Below are positions 33,719 to 42,411 of a stretch of DNA of 64,000 nt, piece after piece. The notes under the pieces were generated by a model, which saw only the letters and a program-made list of their open reading frames with translations, was not told where the DNA came from and did no database searches. Made by a program: the position numbers and the translations under genes. The stretch comes from CBDFKY01 sp965248995 (GTDB taxonomy: Bacteria > Pseudomonadota > Alphaproteobacteria > Rickettsiales > UBA998): positions 209,311 to 273,310 of the forward strand of contig CBDFKY010000005.1 of assembly GCA_965248995.1 (NCBI GenBank), in the 5' to 3' direction. The stretch's first letter is position 1. Each line of letters starts with the position of its first letter.

Positions 33719-35062
33719 TTATCCTTTCATAATCGATAACGTATCGGTAGATATCGGGAACAACCCTGCGGGTAAGGGTGTTTTCCCCCATTCATAACTG
33801 TCGAACGTATCACATGCCTCACAGTGCGACACCCATCCGCCGGAACGATACCCGCAGGTAATGCAGTGCCATGCCGGATCGGGTTCCGCTTCCGTCAGAC
33901 GGCGTAACCACAGCGAGGCCGCCGCGGTATCTCCATGTGCTGTTTCTTCCAGCGTGGCGAGAAGCCGGAAAATACGGGCCTGCGGGGAAAGATCAAGAGC
34001 GGCTTTGAGGTGGGTGCGGGCGATGTCCCACTGCTGTACTTGCATGGCGACACGCGCGATACCGATATGGCTCTCGATATGCCCGGGATGGTAGGAAACC
34101 AGTAACGCGGCGCGTTTCATCCGCATGGCGGGGGAAGCGTCGCTCAGGTAGTCGAGCATGATATCGATCAGCGCGGGATGAGGGCGCAATTTCCACGTCT
34201 TGGCCAGTTCTTTCAACGAACGTTTCCATGACCCCTGTCGCGCCAGTTCAATCAGGTAATCATAGGCGGGCGGAAACGTTGGATCGCAGGTGAATGCTTC
34301 CTGCATTTCCTGTTTATCGGTCGCGGCTGCGGAATCGCTCATCGACTGCGCCACCAGCAGCCGGGCGGTGAAATGCCGCATCTGTTCTTTCGTGATGGTC
34401 CGCTGCCAGCGCAACGCTTTCAGCAGCGCCTGCGCTTCCACGAACGCATCGGCTTTAAACAGCAGGCCGAGATAATGGATGGCTGTGGGAACATGTTTGG
34501 CGCGCAGAAGATACGCTTCTTTCGCATAGCGTAGCGCTTCTTCCGTATCACCGCTCTGCACGGACAGGGCACTTAGCCGGGACAACGCGACGAAACGGGT
34601 TTCAGGCCATTCCTGGAGGGACTCAAGGGCCTTCAACGCGGCATCCTGATGCCCCGTTCTGGAGGCGATATGCGCCTGCAGCAGAGTATTGAGCGGCAGG
34701 GAATCGCCCAGTAGTTTGCGGCTCTGGTTCAGGTGCCGCTCTGCCTGCACATAATCACTGAGCGAAAGTGCGGCGACGGTATGCGTCAGGGCTTCCAGAC
34801 CACTCTGATGCTGTTTCAGGCTCCGGCGCGTCCCGAAATAGGAAAAGAACTGCACCGCGCGCATGACGAACGAAAGCAGCAGCGCTCCGAGCACCGCCGC
34901 CACCGCCAGACCTACCAGCACCACCCAGAATTTCGTGGCGATACGGTATCCCATCCAGTCGAGCTGCACTTCTCCGGGATTATCCGAAAGCCAGAGTCCG
35001 AGCGTACTCGCCAGGCCGATGATGAAAAGGGTGACGAGCAGGCGGAGCAGCATCAGCATCAT
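33719..35062 (-). CDS. hemY: HemY-family TPR membrane protein
   Basis: The 447-residue protein has two N-terminal membrane helices (about 4-24 and 45-65) within a HemY_N domain (DNPGEVQLDWMGYRI), then TPR-like helical repeats and a C-terminal zinc-ribbon-like end with two CxxC pairs (CITC and CEAC, HCEACDTFDSYEW). HemY proteins are associated with haem biosynthesis but are not enzymes with proven activity. The C-terminal ribbon is typical of alphaproteobacterial members. It follows the Mic60-like gene after six bases. Confidence 0.9.
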   Translation of the reverse strand: MMLMLLRLLVTLFIIGLASTLGLWLSDNPGEVQLDWMGYRIATKFWVVLVGLAVAAVLGALLLSFVMRAVQFFSYFGTRRSLKQHQSGLEALTHTVAALSLSDYVQAERHLNQSRKLLGDSLPLNTLLQAHIASRTGHQDAALKALESLQEWPETRFVALSRLSALSVQSGDTEEALRYAKEAYLLRAKHVPTAIHYLGLLFKADAFVEAQALLKALRWQRTITKEQMRHFTARLLVAQSMSDSAAATDKQEMQEAFTCDPTFPPAYDYLIELARQGSWKRSLKELAKTWKLRPHPALIDIMLDYLSDASPAMRMKRAALLVSYHPGHIESHIGIARVAMQVQQWDIARTHLKAALDLSPQARIFRLLATLEETAHGDTAAASLWLRRLTEAEPDPAWHCITCGYRSGGWVSHCEACDTFDSYEWGKTPLPAGLFPISTDTLSIMKG

Positions 35063-35068
35063 CGCCTC

Positions 35069-36094
35069 CTAATGCGCCGCGAACAGCAGCATGTCGACAT
35101 CCTGCAGGATTTTCTGTGAACCTATATGCGCGTATGCATCGTACCGCCATTCCTTGAAATATGGCAGCGCATGGATACTGAGGCGCTGCACTTCATCGAG
35201 CGCCAGGGCGATATCGTCCTGCTGCACGTGCCCTTCGGCGCGGGCGATGACCGCCCCGTCCGTATCGTCATGATGGCCGTTGCCCACTTTACGGATAATC
35301 ACCAGCGAGTTCAGCCAGCGCTCGGCATCCGCCCAGAATCCCTGCTCACCCCGCTCATAATTGGTCATCATTCCGTCGCGATAGAACGCCCGAATACTGC
35401 GGTCGAAATTCAGTTTCAACTGATCCATCGAGGGAATACCCTTCGCGGAATACGGCTTGAAGTAGCCCAGTTTTTCGCGCACCGTATCCGGAACCGTTGT
35501 GAATTCGAGGAAGGTTTTCAGTTCAGGAGAAAAAGCCTCCGCATTGGTGATCTTGTTTTTAAGCAGGGTGTATTGCTGGAATAGTGCAGAAACGCTTTGC
35601 GTATTGCCCTGCTGATCCGAAACTTTTTTCTCCAGCGTACTGACCGAACCGAGCAATGCGGCAATCTGTTGCTGCTGGGCTTCCACTTTCCGCTGAAGCG
35701 CGGCAAGATCCTCTCCCGCGGAACCGGCGGGTAATGCCGGCGGGCGGGCTGTCTCCGGCAAGGGTTTATCCGTCACCGTCAGTCCTGTTTCCCCCCCCAC
35801 CGTTTTACGTTGGAGAGAAGCGTCCGCGGCGTGTTCGCGGGATATGTCCTTCAAATGAAACCGCTGCGGCTTGTTCGCCTGGTAAGGCGTCGGCGTATTC
35901 ACACGCGCATCCGTTTCAGACGTGGGAACATCACGCTGCGCCCACCAGCCGAGCGCGGCAATCACCAGGACCGCCGCACTGATCCACAGCCACGGCACGT
36001 CCCTGCGCGAAGATGCAGATGCGGGAGGTATCCCTTCTTCCGTCCGCTCGGCAGCCGGATTTTCATATAATAAGGGTGAAGGGGTTTCTGTCAT
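35069..36094 (-). CDS. Mic60/mitofilin-like inner-membrane protein (COG4223 type)
   Basis: The 341-residue protein has a cytoplasmic Pro/Ala/Glu-rich N-terminus, one membrane helix (about 34-52, VPWLWISAAVLVIAALGWWA), a coiled coil (about 130-175, LAALQRKVEAQQQQIAALL) and a C-terminal alpha-helical domain. This is the layout of COG4223, the alphaproteobacterial relative of mitochondrial Mic60, which shapes intracytoplasmic membranes. It lies upstream of hemY, the published neighbourhood for this family. Here hemC and hemD are missing, unlike the usual order. The family call is from layout and context. Confidence 0.75.
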   Translation of the reverse strand: MTETPSPLLYENPAAERTEEGIPPASASSRRDVPWLWISAAVLVIAALGWWAQRDVPTSETDARVNTPTPYQANKPQRFHLKDISREHAADASLQRKTVGGETGLTVTDKPLPETARPPALPAGSAGEDLAALQRKVEAQQQQIAALLGSVSTLEKKVSDQQGNTQSVSALFQQYTLLKNKITNAEAFSPELKTFLEFTTVPDTVREKLGYFKPYSAKGIPSMDQLKLNFDRSIRAFYRDGMMTNYERGEQGFWADAERWLNSLVIIRKVGNGHHDDTDGAVIARAEGHVQQDDIALALDEVQRLSIHALPYFKEWRYDAYAHIGSQKILQDVDMLLFAAH

Positions 36095-36248
36095 GACGGC
36101 TGAACTCTAACGTTAAAAAAAGACGGTATCAAGAGGCAAGAAAATTTTAGCATAATCGATAGCGACCGGAAAAAAGAAGGTTTCATTTTAGCGCGGAACG
36201 ATTATACGGTTACAGAGAACTTTTTTATTCCCGGAAAGTGAGTAATAT

Positions 36249-36626
36249 ATGAACCGTTTTACAGCCGCATGCCTTTTTTCCGTCCTGCTTGCCGCAAATG
36301 CGCCGCAGGCTCATGCCATGCTCAAGGTCACGAATCTTTCCTCCTCTCCCCAGACGGTCGTGCTGGACAGCGGCAGCGGCGATTTAAGGAAAGTCATCGC
36401 TCCGCAGGCGAGCGCGTATTTTCCCGGATCGGACGGGCTGCTTTCGCTGGAATCCGCCCTGCGTCCAAGTGCGGGCGATACGGTCGGTGCCTCGGGACTG
36501 CTTTCCGGTATCGTAGGGGCGGCGCGTACTTCCCATATTCCCGCTTCCCAGATGGATCAGTTCGTCATCTGGCCGTCCGGCGAACTGCAACTGCAGTTGC
36601 GCCAGAAAAAAGGCAGGGAGCATTGA
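36249..36626 (+). CDS. Small secreted protein of unknown function
   Basis: The 125-residue product has a clear signal peptide (residues 1-23, ending APQAHA). The mature part (LKVTNLSSSPQTVVLDSGSG, then a region with SLLSGIVG-like turns) has no known domain; it is short, polar and lacks cysteines. A ribosome site (GGAAAGTGAG) precedes the ATG. It starts divergently from the Mic60-like gene and is followed by pcm after seven bases. Function unknown. Confidence 0.75.
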   Translation: MNRFTAACLFSVLLAANAPQAHAMLKVTNLSSSPQTVVLDSGSGDLRKVIAPQASAYFPGSDGLLSLESALRPSAGDTVGASGLLSGIVGAARTSHIPASQMDQFVIWPSGELQLQLRQKKGREH

Positions 36627-36633
36627 TACGACC

Positions 36634-37317
36634 ATGACGGAACACACTTATTCCCCTACCACCCTGATGATGAAGGGACAGCTGGCGACGAACGGCATCC
36701 ACGACCCGGCGATCGTCGAAGCGCTGCTGCAGGTGGAACGCGCCGCTTTTCTGCCGGAGGCGTTGCGAGGGGCGGCCTACGTGGATGACGACCTGCCGAT
36801 CGCGAAAGGAAGATATATGCTGGAGCCGCTGGTTTTCGCCCGCATGCTGGAACATGCGAAAATCCGGCCCGACCATAACGTTCTGGACGTAGGTGCCGGC
36901 TATGGGTATGGCAGCGCCGTGTTATCCCGCCTTACACCTCATATCGTGGCGATTGAAGAATCCGCGGAACTGGTGGCGGCGGCCCGGACCATTTTCGCCT
37001 CCCTCAATATCCGCGCCATTGATCTCATCACCGCTTCGGTAGCCGCGGGATGCGCGGAACACCAGCCTTATGACCGGATTATCATCGAGGGAGCCCTGCC
37101 GGAGATTCCCGAAACGCTCGAAGATCAGCTTGCCGAGGGCGGTGTGCTGGTCGGATTACGCTTCACCAGCAGGATATTCGCAACACAAAAGGCGCTGGCG
37201 GATATTGTCGTGGGGATTAAAGAGGGTGATTGTGTGCGTTATGTTGCAAAGGAGCGAATTTCCGCGTACCCTCTGAGTGAAACTTATCAGAAAGAGTTTT
37301 CTTCCTTCACTCTGTAA
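36634..37317 (+). CDS. pcm: Protein-L-isoaspartate O-methyltransferase family
   Basis: The 227-residue protein has the PIMT signature: VERAAFLPEALRGAAYVDDD near the start, the SAM-binding motif VLDVGAGYGYGSAVLSRL and IIEGALPEIPETLEDQLAEG. PIMT methylates damaged isoaspartyl residues for repair. In alphaproteobacteria this form commonly precedes tolC, as here (22 bases). The usual post-I acidic motif is IIEGA rather than ITVTA, so activity is not certain. Confidence 0.88.
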   Translation: MTEHTYSPTTLMMKGQLATNGIHDPAIVEALLQVERAAFLPEALRGAAYVDDDLPIAKGRYMLEPLVFARMLEHAKIRPDHNVLDVGAGYGYGSAVLSRLTPHIVAIEESAELVAAARTIFASLNIRAIDLITASVAAGCAEHQPYDRIIIEGALPEIPETLEDQLAEGGVLVGLRFTSRIFATQKALADIVVGIKEGDCVRYVAKERISAYPLSETYQKEFSSFTL

Positions 37318-37338
37318 CATCGCATCCTTATTAGTTTT

Positions 37339-38790
37339 ATGAAGCTTTCCAATTCACTTCACTTCCTGCTCACCACCGTTTTCCTGACCGGATCGCTTCA
37401 GGCGACCGACTCGCTGGCGGCTGCGCATAATGGAGGGAAAGGAGCTGATCAGACTGAAAGCCCGGCATCCGTTAAAACCAAGCAGATACCAGCAGCCGCA
37501 AAACCCGTGGAAGTGGACACCGCGTTTCGTGACGCACTGGCCAACACTTACACGGATAATCCGAAAATCATCGCAAGCAGAAAGGCGTTCGGTGAAGCCG
37601 GGGAGCGGTTCAACGAGGCGATTTCAGGCTGGCTTCCCAACATCAGCGCGGATTACGACAAGGGCAGAAGACGCAACGGCACCTCTTCCGGCAAATGGCG
37701 TTATATCGATTCGCGGGATCGCCGCCTGTCCATCGTACAGCCGATCTTCAGCGGAGGTGAAACGTACTACACCACTTCCCAGGCGCAGAATAACATCAGT
37801 GCAACGGGCGCCCAGCTTATCTCCACCACTCAGGACGTGATAGGGGCGGCGATTACGGCGTACCTCAATGTCGTGCGTGACCGTAAGATTCTGGAACTGA
37901 GCAACCATAACGTCACGGTGCTGGAAAAACATCTGAAAGCCTCCCATGAGAGATTCGATGCGGGCGACGCGACGAAAACCGACGTTTCGCAATCGGAAGC
38001 CCGTCTTTCCCGCGCCCAGTCCGACGCCATCAATGCCAGCGGCAGCGTGATTTCCTCCGAAGCGGATTTCGAGCAGAACGTGGGGTACAAGCCCATGAAA
38101 GAACTGGAATATCCCGTCATGCTGCCGGTCATCCCAACGGATTCGAAAACGACGATTGACGTGGCGCTCAAAAACAATCCCCGGATCATCACGGCGGGCT
38201 ATGTCGTGGAAGCCGCGGACGACAATGTCGGCATCAATATCGCCCGTATCCTGCCGGAAGTCTCCCTGCGGGCCGATGCGTTACGCACCGACGGCGCCAG
38301 TGTATCGGGCGTCAATTACAATACCGATTCATTGTTAGTGGACGTGAATATCCCGCTGTATCAAGGCGGCGGGGAATATGCCCGGGTCCGGGAAGCGAAA
38401 ATCGCCAAAAGCAGACGGCGCTATGAACTGCGGCAGACCACCAACGAAATCCGCCAGCAGTCGATCGAAGCATGGGAACGTTACCAGACGGCTACCGCAG
38501 ACATCACGGCCCAAAACGCTACGATCAAGGCCGCGGAAGTGGCGCTTGACGGGGTACAGCAGGAACAGCTCTACGGATCGCGCACCCTGCTCGACGTGCT
38601 GGACGCGGAACAGGAATTGTTCGTCGCCAAAGTGAATCGGGAGCGTTCCAGCCGGAACCGGCTGGTGGCGGTCTACAACCTGCTGTCCATTACCGGGCAG
38701 CTGAGCCCGGCGAACCTGAAGCTCGGCGTTGCGGAATATGATACGAAAAAAGCGGAAGACGAGATCAAGTATCAATTCATCGGCTTTTAA
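37339..38790 (+). CDS. tolC: TolC-family outer-membrane efflux/secretion protein
   Basis: The 483-residue protein has a signal peptide (about 1-30) and two homologous halves of outer-membrane channel type (FRDALANTYTDNPKIIASRKA and TIDVALKNNPRIITAGYVVE), with long coiled-coil helices and the YQGGGEYARVREAK and DVLDAEQELFVAKVNRERS blocks. TolC trimers form the periplasmic and outer-membrane tunnel for type I secretion and efflux pumps. It lies in the usual pcm-tolC-popZ order. No inner-membrane pump gene is nearby. Confidence 0.94.
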   Translation: MKLSNSLHFLLTTVFLTGSLQATDSLAAAHNGGKGADQTESPASVKTKQIPAAAKPVEVDTAFRDALANTYTDNPKIIASRKAFGEAGERFNEAISGWLPNISADYDKGRRRNGTSSGKWRYIDSRDRRLSIVQPIFSGGETYYTTSQAQNNISATGAQLISTTQDVIGAAITAYLNVVRDRKILELSNHNVTVLEKHLKASHERFDAGDATKTDVSQSEARLSRAQSDAINASGSVISSEADFEQNVGYKPMKELEYPVMLPVIPTDSKTTIDVALKNNPRIITAGYVVEAADDNVGINIARILPEVSLRADALRTDGASVSGVNYNTDSLLVDVNIPLYQGGGEYARVREAKIAKSRRRYELRQTTNEIRQQSIEAWERYQTATADITAQNATIKAAEVALDGVQQEQLYGSRTLLDVLDAEQELFVAKVNRERSSRNRLVAVYNLLSITGQLSPANLKLGVAEYDTKKAEDEIKYQFIGF

Positions 38791-38848
38791 TCGGCTTTTA
38801 ACACGTACTATGTTATAGGTATTTTTCAACTTGGTATGAGTGCCTGAT

Positions 38849-39433
38849 ATGCCGGAAACGCCGAATAATAAAGATCAGTCGATGGAAGAAATTCTGCAGT
38901 CCATTAAACGGATCATCGCGGATGAAGAATCAGCCCCTGCGGAAAACCCCATTCCCGTGGAAAACGAATCGGTGGTACAGGGTTCCGACGTACTGGAACT
39001 GAAGGACATGGTGGAGCCCTCCCCCGCCGATCACCTGGCCAGCATTCTGGCCGAGCCGGTAAAAGCGGCTCCCGCTCCCGGAGACATACTCGGCTCCATC
39101 GACGCGCATTTTTCCGCCGCCGAACCTGTGCATTCGCATGTCGCACCGGACATAGCCCATGAGGATATTCTGGCGAGCATCGACAGTCTGCTGGATTCAC
39201 ATACCGTGAAAGCTTCCACGGAAGCGCTGCAATCCCTGAAAAGCCGGGGAGCGGAAATCTCTTCCATCTCCAGCCCTTCGAGCGGCCCGACGCTTCAGTT
39301 TCGCTCAGGCGCCACGGTAGAGGATCTTGTAATAGAAGCACTTAAACCTGAACTGAAACAATGGCTTAATACGCATCTCCCCGCAATGGTGGAACGTCTG
39401 GTGGCGGCGGAGATTAAGAAGATCACTTCTTAA
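38849..39433 (+). CDS. popZ: PopZ-like polar organiser (DUF2497)
   Basis: The 194-residue protein has a conserved N-terminal helix (SMEEILQSIKRIIADEE), an acidic Pro/Glu-rich low-complexity middle and a conserved C-terminal helix pair (ATVEDLVIEALKPELKQWL, ending ERLVAAEIKKI). This is the layout of PopZ, which forms a polar meshwork that anchors the chromosome origin in Caulobacter and relatives. The ATG at 38849 has a GAG-type site eight bases before; a GTG at 38840 is the alternative. The valS gene that often follows is absent. Confidence 0.88.
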   Translation: MPETPNNKDQSMEEILQSIKRIIADEESAPAENPIPVENESVVQGSDVLELKDMVEPSPADHLASILAEPVKAAPAPGDILGSIDAHFSAAEPVHSHVAPDIAHEDILASIDSLLDSHTVKASTEALQSLKSRGAEISSISSPSSGPTLQFRSGATVEDLVIEALKPELKQWLNTHLPAMVERLVAAEIKKITS

Positions 39434-39498
39434 AAACGCCTTTGGAATTCATCAATTCCATAGCCTATCAATTCCGTAGTACGGACGTGTAAAAAGCG

Positions 39499-39514
39499 CT
39501 ATGATCTATCATAG
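39499..39514. promoter_or_regulatory. 7-2-7 palindrome upstream of the thiolase gene
   Basis: CTATGAT and ATCATAG form a perfect inverted repeat with a two-base spacer, about 24 bases before the thiolase start. It could be an operator or a 5' hairpin. Regulator unknown. Confidence 0.3.
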
Positions 39515-39538
39515 TAATATCTTCTTCCAGAGGTAACT

Positions 39539-40663
39539 ATGTCGGCTTCGGTCATATCCGCTTACGTGCGCTCTCCTTTTACGCCTGCCCATAAAGGGGC
39601 GCTGGCGTCCGTGCGTCCCGATAGTCTCGCAGCCGAAGTGGTGAAAGGATTAGTGGAAAAAAGCGGCGTGAATCCCGCCGATATCGAAGACCTCATACTG
39701 GGCTGCGCTTTTCCGGAAGGGGAACAGGGATTGAACCTGGCACGGCTGGTGGTACTGCTCGCGGGTTTGCCGGAAACGGCTGCGGGCGTGACGGTCAACC
39801 GTTTTTGCGGCTCCTCCATGGAAGCGATCCATATGGCGGCGGGGAAAATCGCCCTTGGCGCCGGAGAGGTGTTTGTCGCGGCGGGCGTGGAATCCATGAC
39901 CCGCGTACCGATGGGGGGATTCAACCCGTTACCCAACCCTGTTTTATATGCCTCCCTGCCCTCGGCCTACATGTCCATGGGCCTGACCGCGGAAAATGTC
40001 GCGGCCCGCTGTCACATTACACGTGAAACGCAGGAGGCGTTCGCGCTCGCCAGTCAGCAAAAAGCGGCAAAAGCGGACTTTTCCGATGAAATCATTCCCA
40101 TCCCGACAAAGGTGGGAATGATTGCCACGGACGGCTGCCTGCGGCCTGAAACGACACTGTCCGGACTGGCGGCGCTTTCTCCGGCGTTTCTGCAGGACGG
40201 GACGGTGACGGCGGGAACCTCTTCGCCGCTGACGGATGGGGCGGCGGCGGTGCTGGTGGTTTCGGAAGCGTATGCGGACCGGCACCATCTGCCGAAACTG
40301 GCGCGCATCAAGGCGATTTCCACGGCAGGCATCGATCCCGCGGTCATGGGACTGGGTCCGATCGCGGCGACTCAAAAAGCGCTTGCACGGGCCGGCCTCA
40401 CTATTTCCGATATCGATATCGCTGAAGTGAATGAAGCGTTTGCCGCGCAGGCCCTGCCTTGTATTATGGAGATAGGGATAACGAGCGCGAAAGTAAACCT
40501 GCATGGCGGCGCTCTGGCGCTGGGCCATCCGCTCGGCGCAACAGGCGCCCGTATTACCGGCAAGGCCGCTTCCCTGCTGCAGGAGACTGGTGGAAGGTAT
40601 GCGCTGGCAACGCAGTGCATCGGCGGCGGACAGGGAATCGCCACGGTGCTTGAGCGTCCGTAA
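39539..40663 (+). CDS. Acetyl-CoA acyltransferase (thiolase)
   Basis: The 374-residue thiolase has the acylated cysteine in VNRFCGSSMEAIHMAAG, the histidine motif GGALALGHPLGATGAR and the second catalytic cysteine in CIGGGQG. It cleaves or condenses acyl-CoA in fatty-acid oxidation or acetoacetyl-CoA formation. The IEDLILGCAFPEGEQGLNLAR region resembles FadA-type enzymes. No fadB partner is adjacent. It is followed by a quinone-reductase-like gene 13 bases later. Confidence 0.92.
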   Translation: MSASVISAYVRSPFTPAHKGALASVRPDSLAAEVVKGLVEKSGVNPADIEDLILGCAFPEGEQGLNLARLVVLLAGLPETAAGVTVNRFCGSSMEAIHMAAGKIALGAGEVFVAAGVESMTRVPMGGFNPLPNPVLYASLPSAYMSMGLTAENVAARCHITRETQEAFALASQQKAAKADFSDEIIPIPTKVGMIATDGCLRPETTLSGLAALSPAFLQDGTVTAGTSSPLTDGAAAVLVVSEAYADRHHLPKLARIKAISTAGIDPAVMGLGPIAATQKALARAGLTISDIDIAEVNEAFAAQALPCIMEIGITSAKVNLHGGALALGHPLGATGARITGKAASLLQETGGRYALATQCIGGGQGIATVLERP

Positions 40664-40676
40664 CACGGCCCTCCTT

Positions 40677-41630
40677 ATGCGGGCCATTACGATTGACGCG
40701 GTTTCCCAACGTCTGAGAGAAGTCACTGTACCGGTTCCCTCTCCGCAAAAGGGGGAGGTACTTATCCGGATAAGCTACGCAGGTGTGAACCATGCCGACC
40801 TGTTTCAGGTGAAAGGAAGCTATCCCTTACCGGAGGGAACGCATCCGATACCCGGTCTGGAAGTTTCAGGGATCATCGACGCCATAGGTGAAGGGGTGAC
40901 ATCGTTTCAACCCAGAGAGAAAGTGTGCGCCTTGTTATCTGAGGGAGGTTATGCGGAATATGTGACGGCGAACGCGGGGCTGTGTTTCCATCTGCCTGAG
41001 ACGGAAACGTTGGCGCGCGGAGCCGCCCTGCCTGAAGCGCTGGCGACCGGCTGGCACGCTCTTTTTAATCTCGCGAACCTGCGGGCCGGCGAACATGCGT
41101 TCATTTCCGGCGGCGCCAGCGGCGTGGGAAGCATCGCGCTGCAACTGGCGCTATGCAAGGGCGCCGTTATCTATACAGCCGCAAGCACTCCGGAAAAAGC
41201 GGCGTATTGCGAATCTCTCGGAGCCCATGTCATTTCACCCGGCAGGGCGGCGTTGGTGGAGTATGCACAACATACGTCTATGGATGTGATACTGGATATG
41301 GCAGGCGGAGAAATGATCGGCGCTTATTTGAAACTGCTGCGATACGGCGGCAGGCTGATCTCCATCGCCTGCATGGAAGAGGCGAAAACATCCATTTCAT
41401 TAAGCGGAGTGCTGATGAAAAACCTGTGCTGGCGCGGCATGACCCTGCGCTCTCAGCCAGTCGAAACTAAAGCGCATATCATTCAGGCGATACGGAGCCT
41501 CTATGATAAGGCGCTGCCGCCGACCATACACCCCCGCATCGACCGTATTTTTCCATTTGCGCAGGCTGATGAGGCTCATACCTACATGGCATCCCGCCAG
41601 CATATCGGTAAGATAGTGCTGGCGGTGTAG
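40677..41630 (+). CDS. NAD(P)H quinone oxidoreductase (MDR family, PIG3-like)
   Basis: The 317-residue protein is a zinc-independent medium-chain reductase: GVNHADLFQVKGSYPLPEG, then the nucleotide-binding FISGGASGVGSIALQLA and a C-terminal FAQADEAHTYMASRQHIGKIVL. These match the PIG3-type quinone reductases that use NADPH. I chose the ATG at 40677; an upstream frame to 40503 lies inside the thiolase gene and is not homologous. It is convergent with mlaC. Confidence 0.9.
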   Translation: MRAITIDAVSQRLREVTVPVPSPQKGEVLIRISYAGVNHADLFQVKGSYPLPEGTHPIPGLEVSGIIDAIGEGVTSFQPREKVCALLSEGGYAEYVTANAGLCFHLPETETLARGAALPEALATGWHALFNLANLRAGEHAFISGGASGVGSIALQLALCKGAVIYTAASTPEKAAYCESLGAHVISPGRAALVEYAQHTSMDVILDMAGGEMIGAYLKLLRYGGRLISIACMEEAKTSISLSGVLMKNLCWRGMTLRSQPVETKAHIIQAIRSLYDKALPPTIHPRIDRIFPFAQADEAHTYMASRQHIGKIVLAV

Positions 41631-41640
41631 AAAAACTTAT

Positions 41641-42270
41641 TTACTGGCCCAGCTGTTTTTTCAAGGCTGCGATCACGCCTTTGACGCCGGATTTCTGTGC
41701 GAGCGTCGAGAACTCGGAACGTTGACTGGTCAGCAGGCTGATATTCTCGACCTTGATATCATGCACCCGGCACTTATCGGCGGATTGTTCCAGAGCGTAA
41801 TCCACTTTCACGTCAGGCTGGCCCTTGCGCTGGATCAGGGTGGCCGCTTCAAACTGATTCTGTTGGGTCAGGGGTTTAAGGCCGGCGATCTTGATCGTGT
41901 CCACGCTGTGGCCGGATTCATCGCTGAACTTGGAGATATAAGCCATCGTCAGATAGCTGCGGTAATATTTCAGATATTCGGCCTGATCGGCGGGGCTGGC
42001 GGTCTTCCAGAAACGTCCGAGCACGAATTGCCCGATCCAGTCGGTATCCACCGCCTGTTGAAACAAAGCGGCGAGCGTATCGCGCTTCTGCGGCTCCGTC
42101 TGTTTGGTATCATGGAAAATATCCACCACTTTCGCCGTCATGGTATTGGCGAATACCTCGCAGCTCTGCAACGGTTTTGACGCTTCCGTCGCCGTGGCCG
42201 CATGAGGGACAAGCGTCAAGGAAGACATCATCGTCGTGGCGATCAAAACGAAGCTAAGGGCTTTTTTCAT
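41641..42270 (-). CDS. mlaC: MlaC-like phospholipid-binding periplasmic protein
   Basis: The 209-residue protein has a signal peptide (1-28, ending ATA) and the MlaC/Ttg2D fold: FANTMTAKVVDIFHD, WIGQFVLGRFWKTASPADQAEYLKYY and the C-terminal VEGxxIS-like (VENISLLTSQRSEF). MlaC shuttles phospholipids across the periplasm to maintain outer-membrane asymmetry. Other mla genes are not in the window. It follows sdhA on the same strand after 141 bases, a gap with palindromes. Confidence 0.9.
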   Translation of the reverse strand: MKKALSFVLIATTMMSSLTLVPHAATATEASKPLQSCEVFANTMTAKVVDIFHDTKQTEPQKRDTLAALFQQAVDTDWIGQFVLGRFWKTASPADQAEYLKYYRSYLTMAYISKFSDESGHSVDTIKIAGLKPLTQQNQFEAATLIQRKGQPDVKVDYALEQSADKCRVHDIKVENISLLTSQRSEFSTLAQKSGVKGVIAALKKQLGQ

Positions 42271-42304
42271 GCAATTCTCCTGAACTGATTTACGATTACA
42301 AGGG

Positions 42305-42320
42305 CCTTTGATTTCAAAGG
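42305..42320. promoter_or_regulatory. Perfect 7-2-7 palindrome upstream of mlaC
   Basis: CCTTTGATTTCAAAGG is a perfect inverted repeat, about 35 bases before the mlaC start. It could be a regulator site or a 5' leader hairpin. A second AT-rich inverted repeat lies around 42335-42358. Confidence 0.3.
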
Positions 42321-42411
42321 GCAGAGGCGCCTTATATAAAAACGATACGTTTTATATAAAACGGCTATAACAGGCTATGCGCAAAAAGCAACCGGATTTT
42401 TATAAGGCTTA

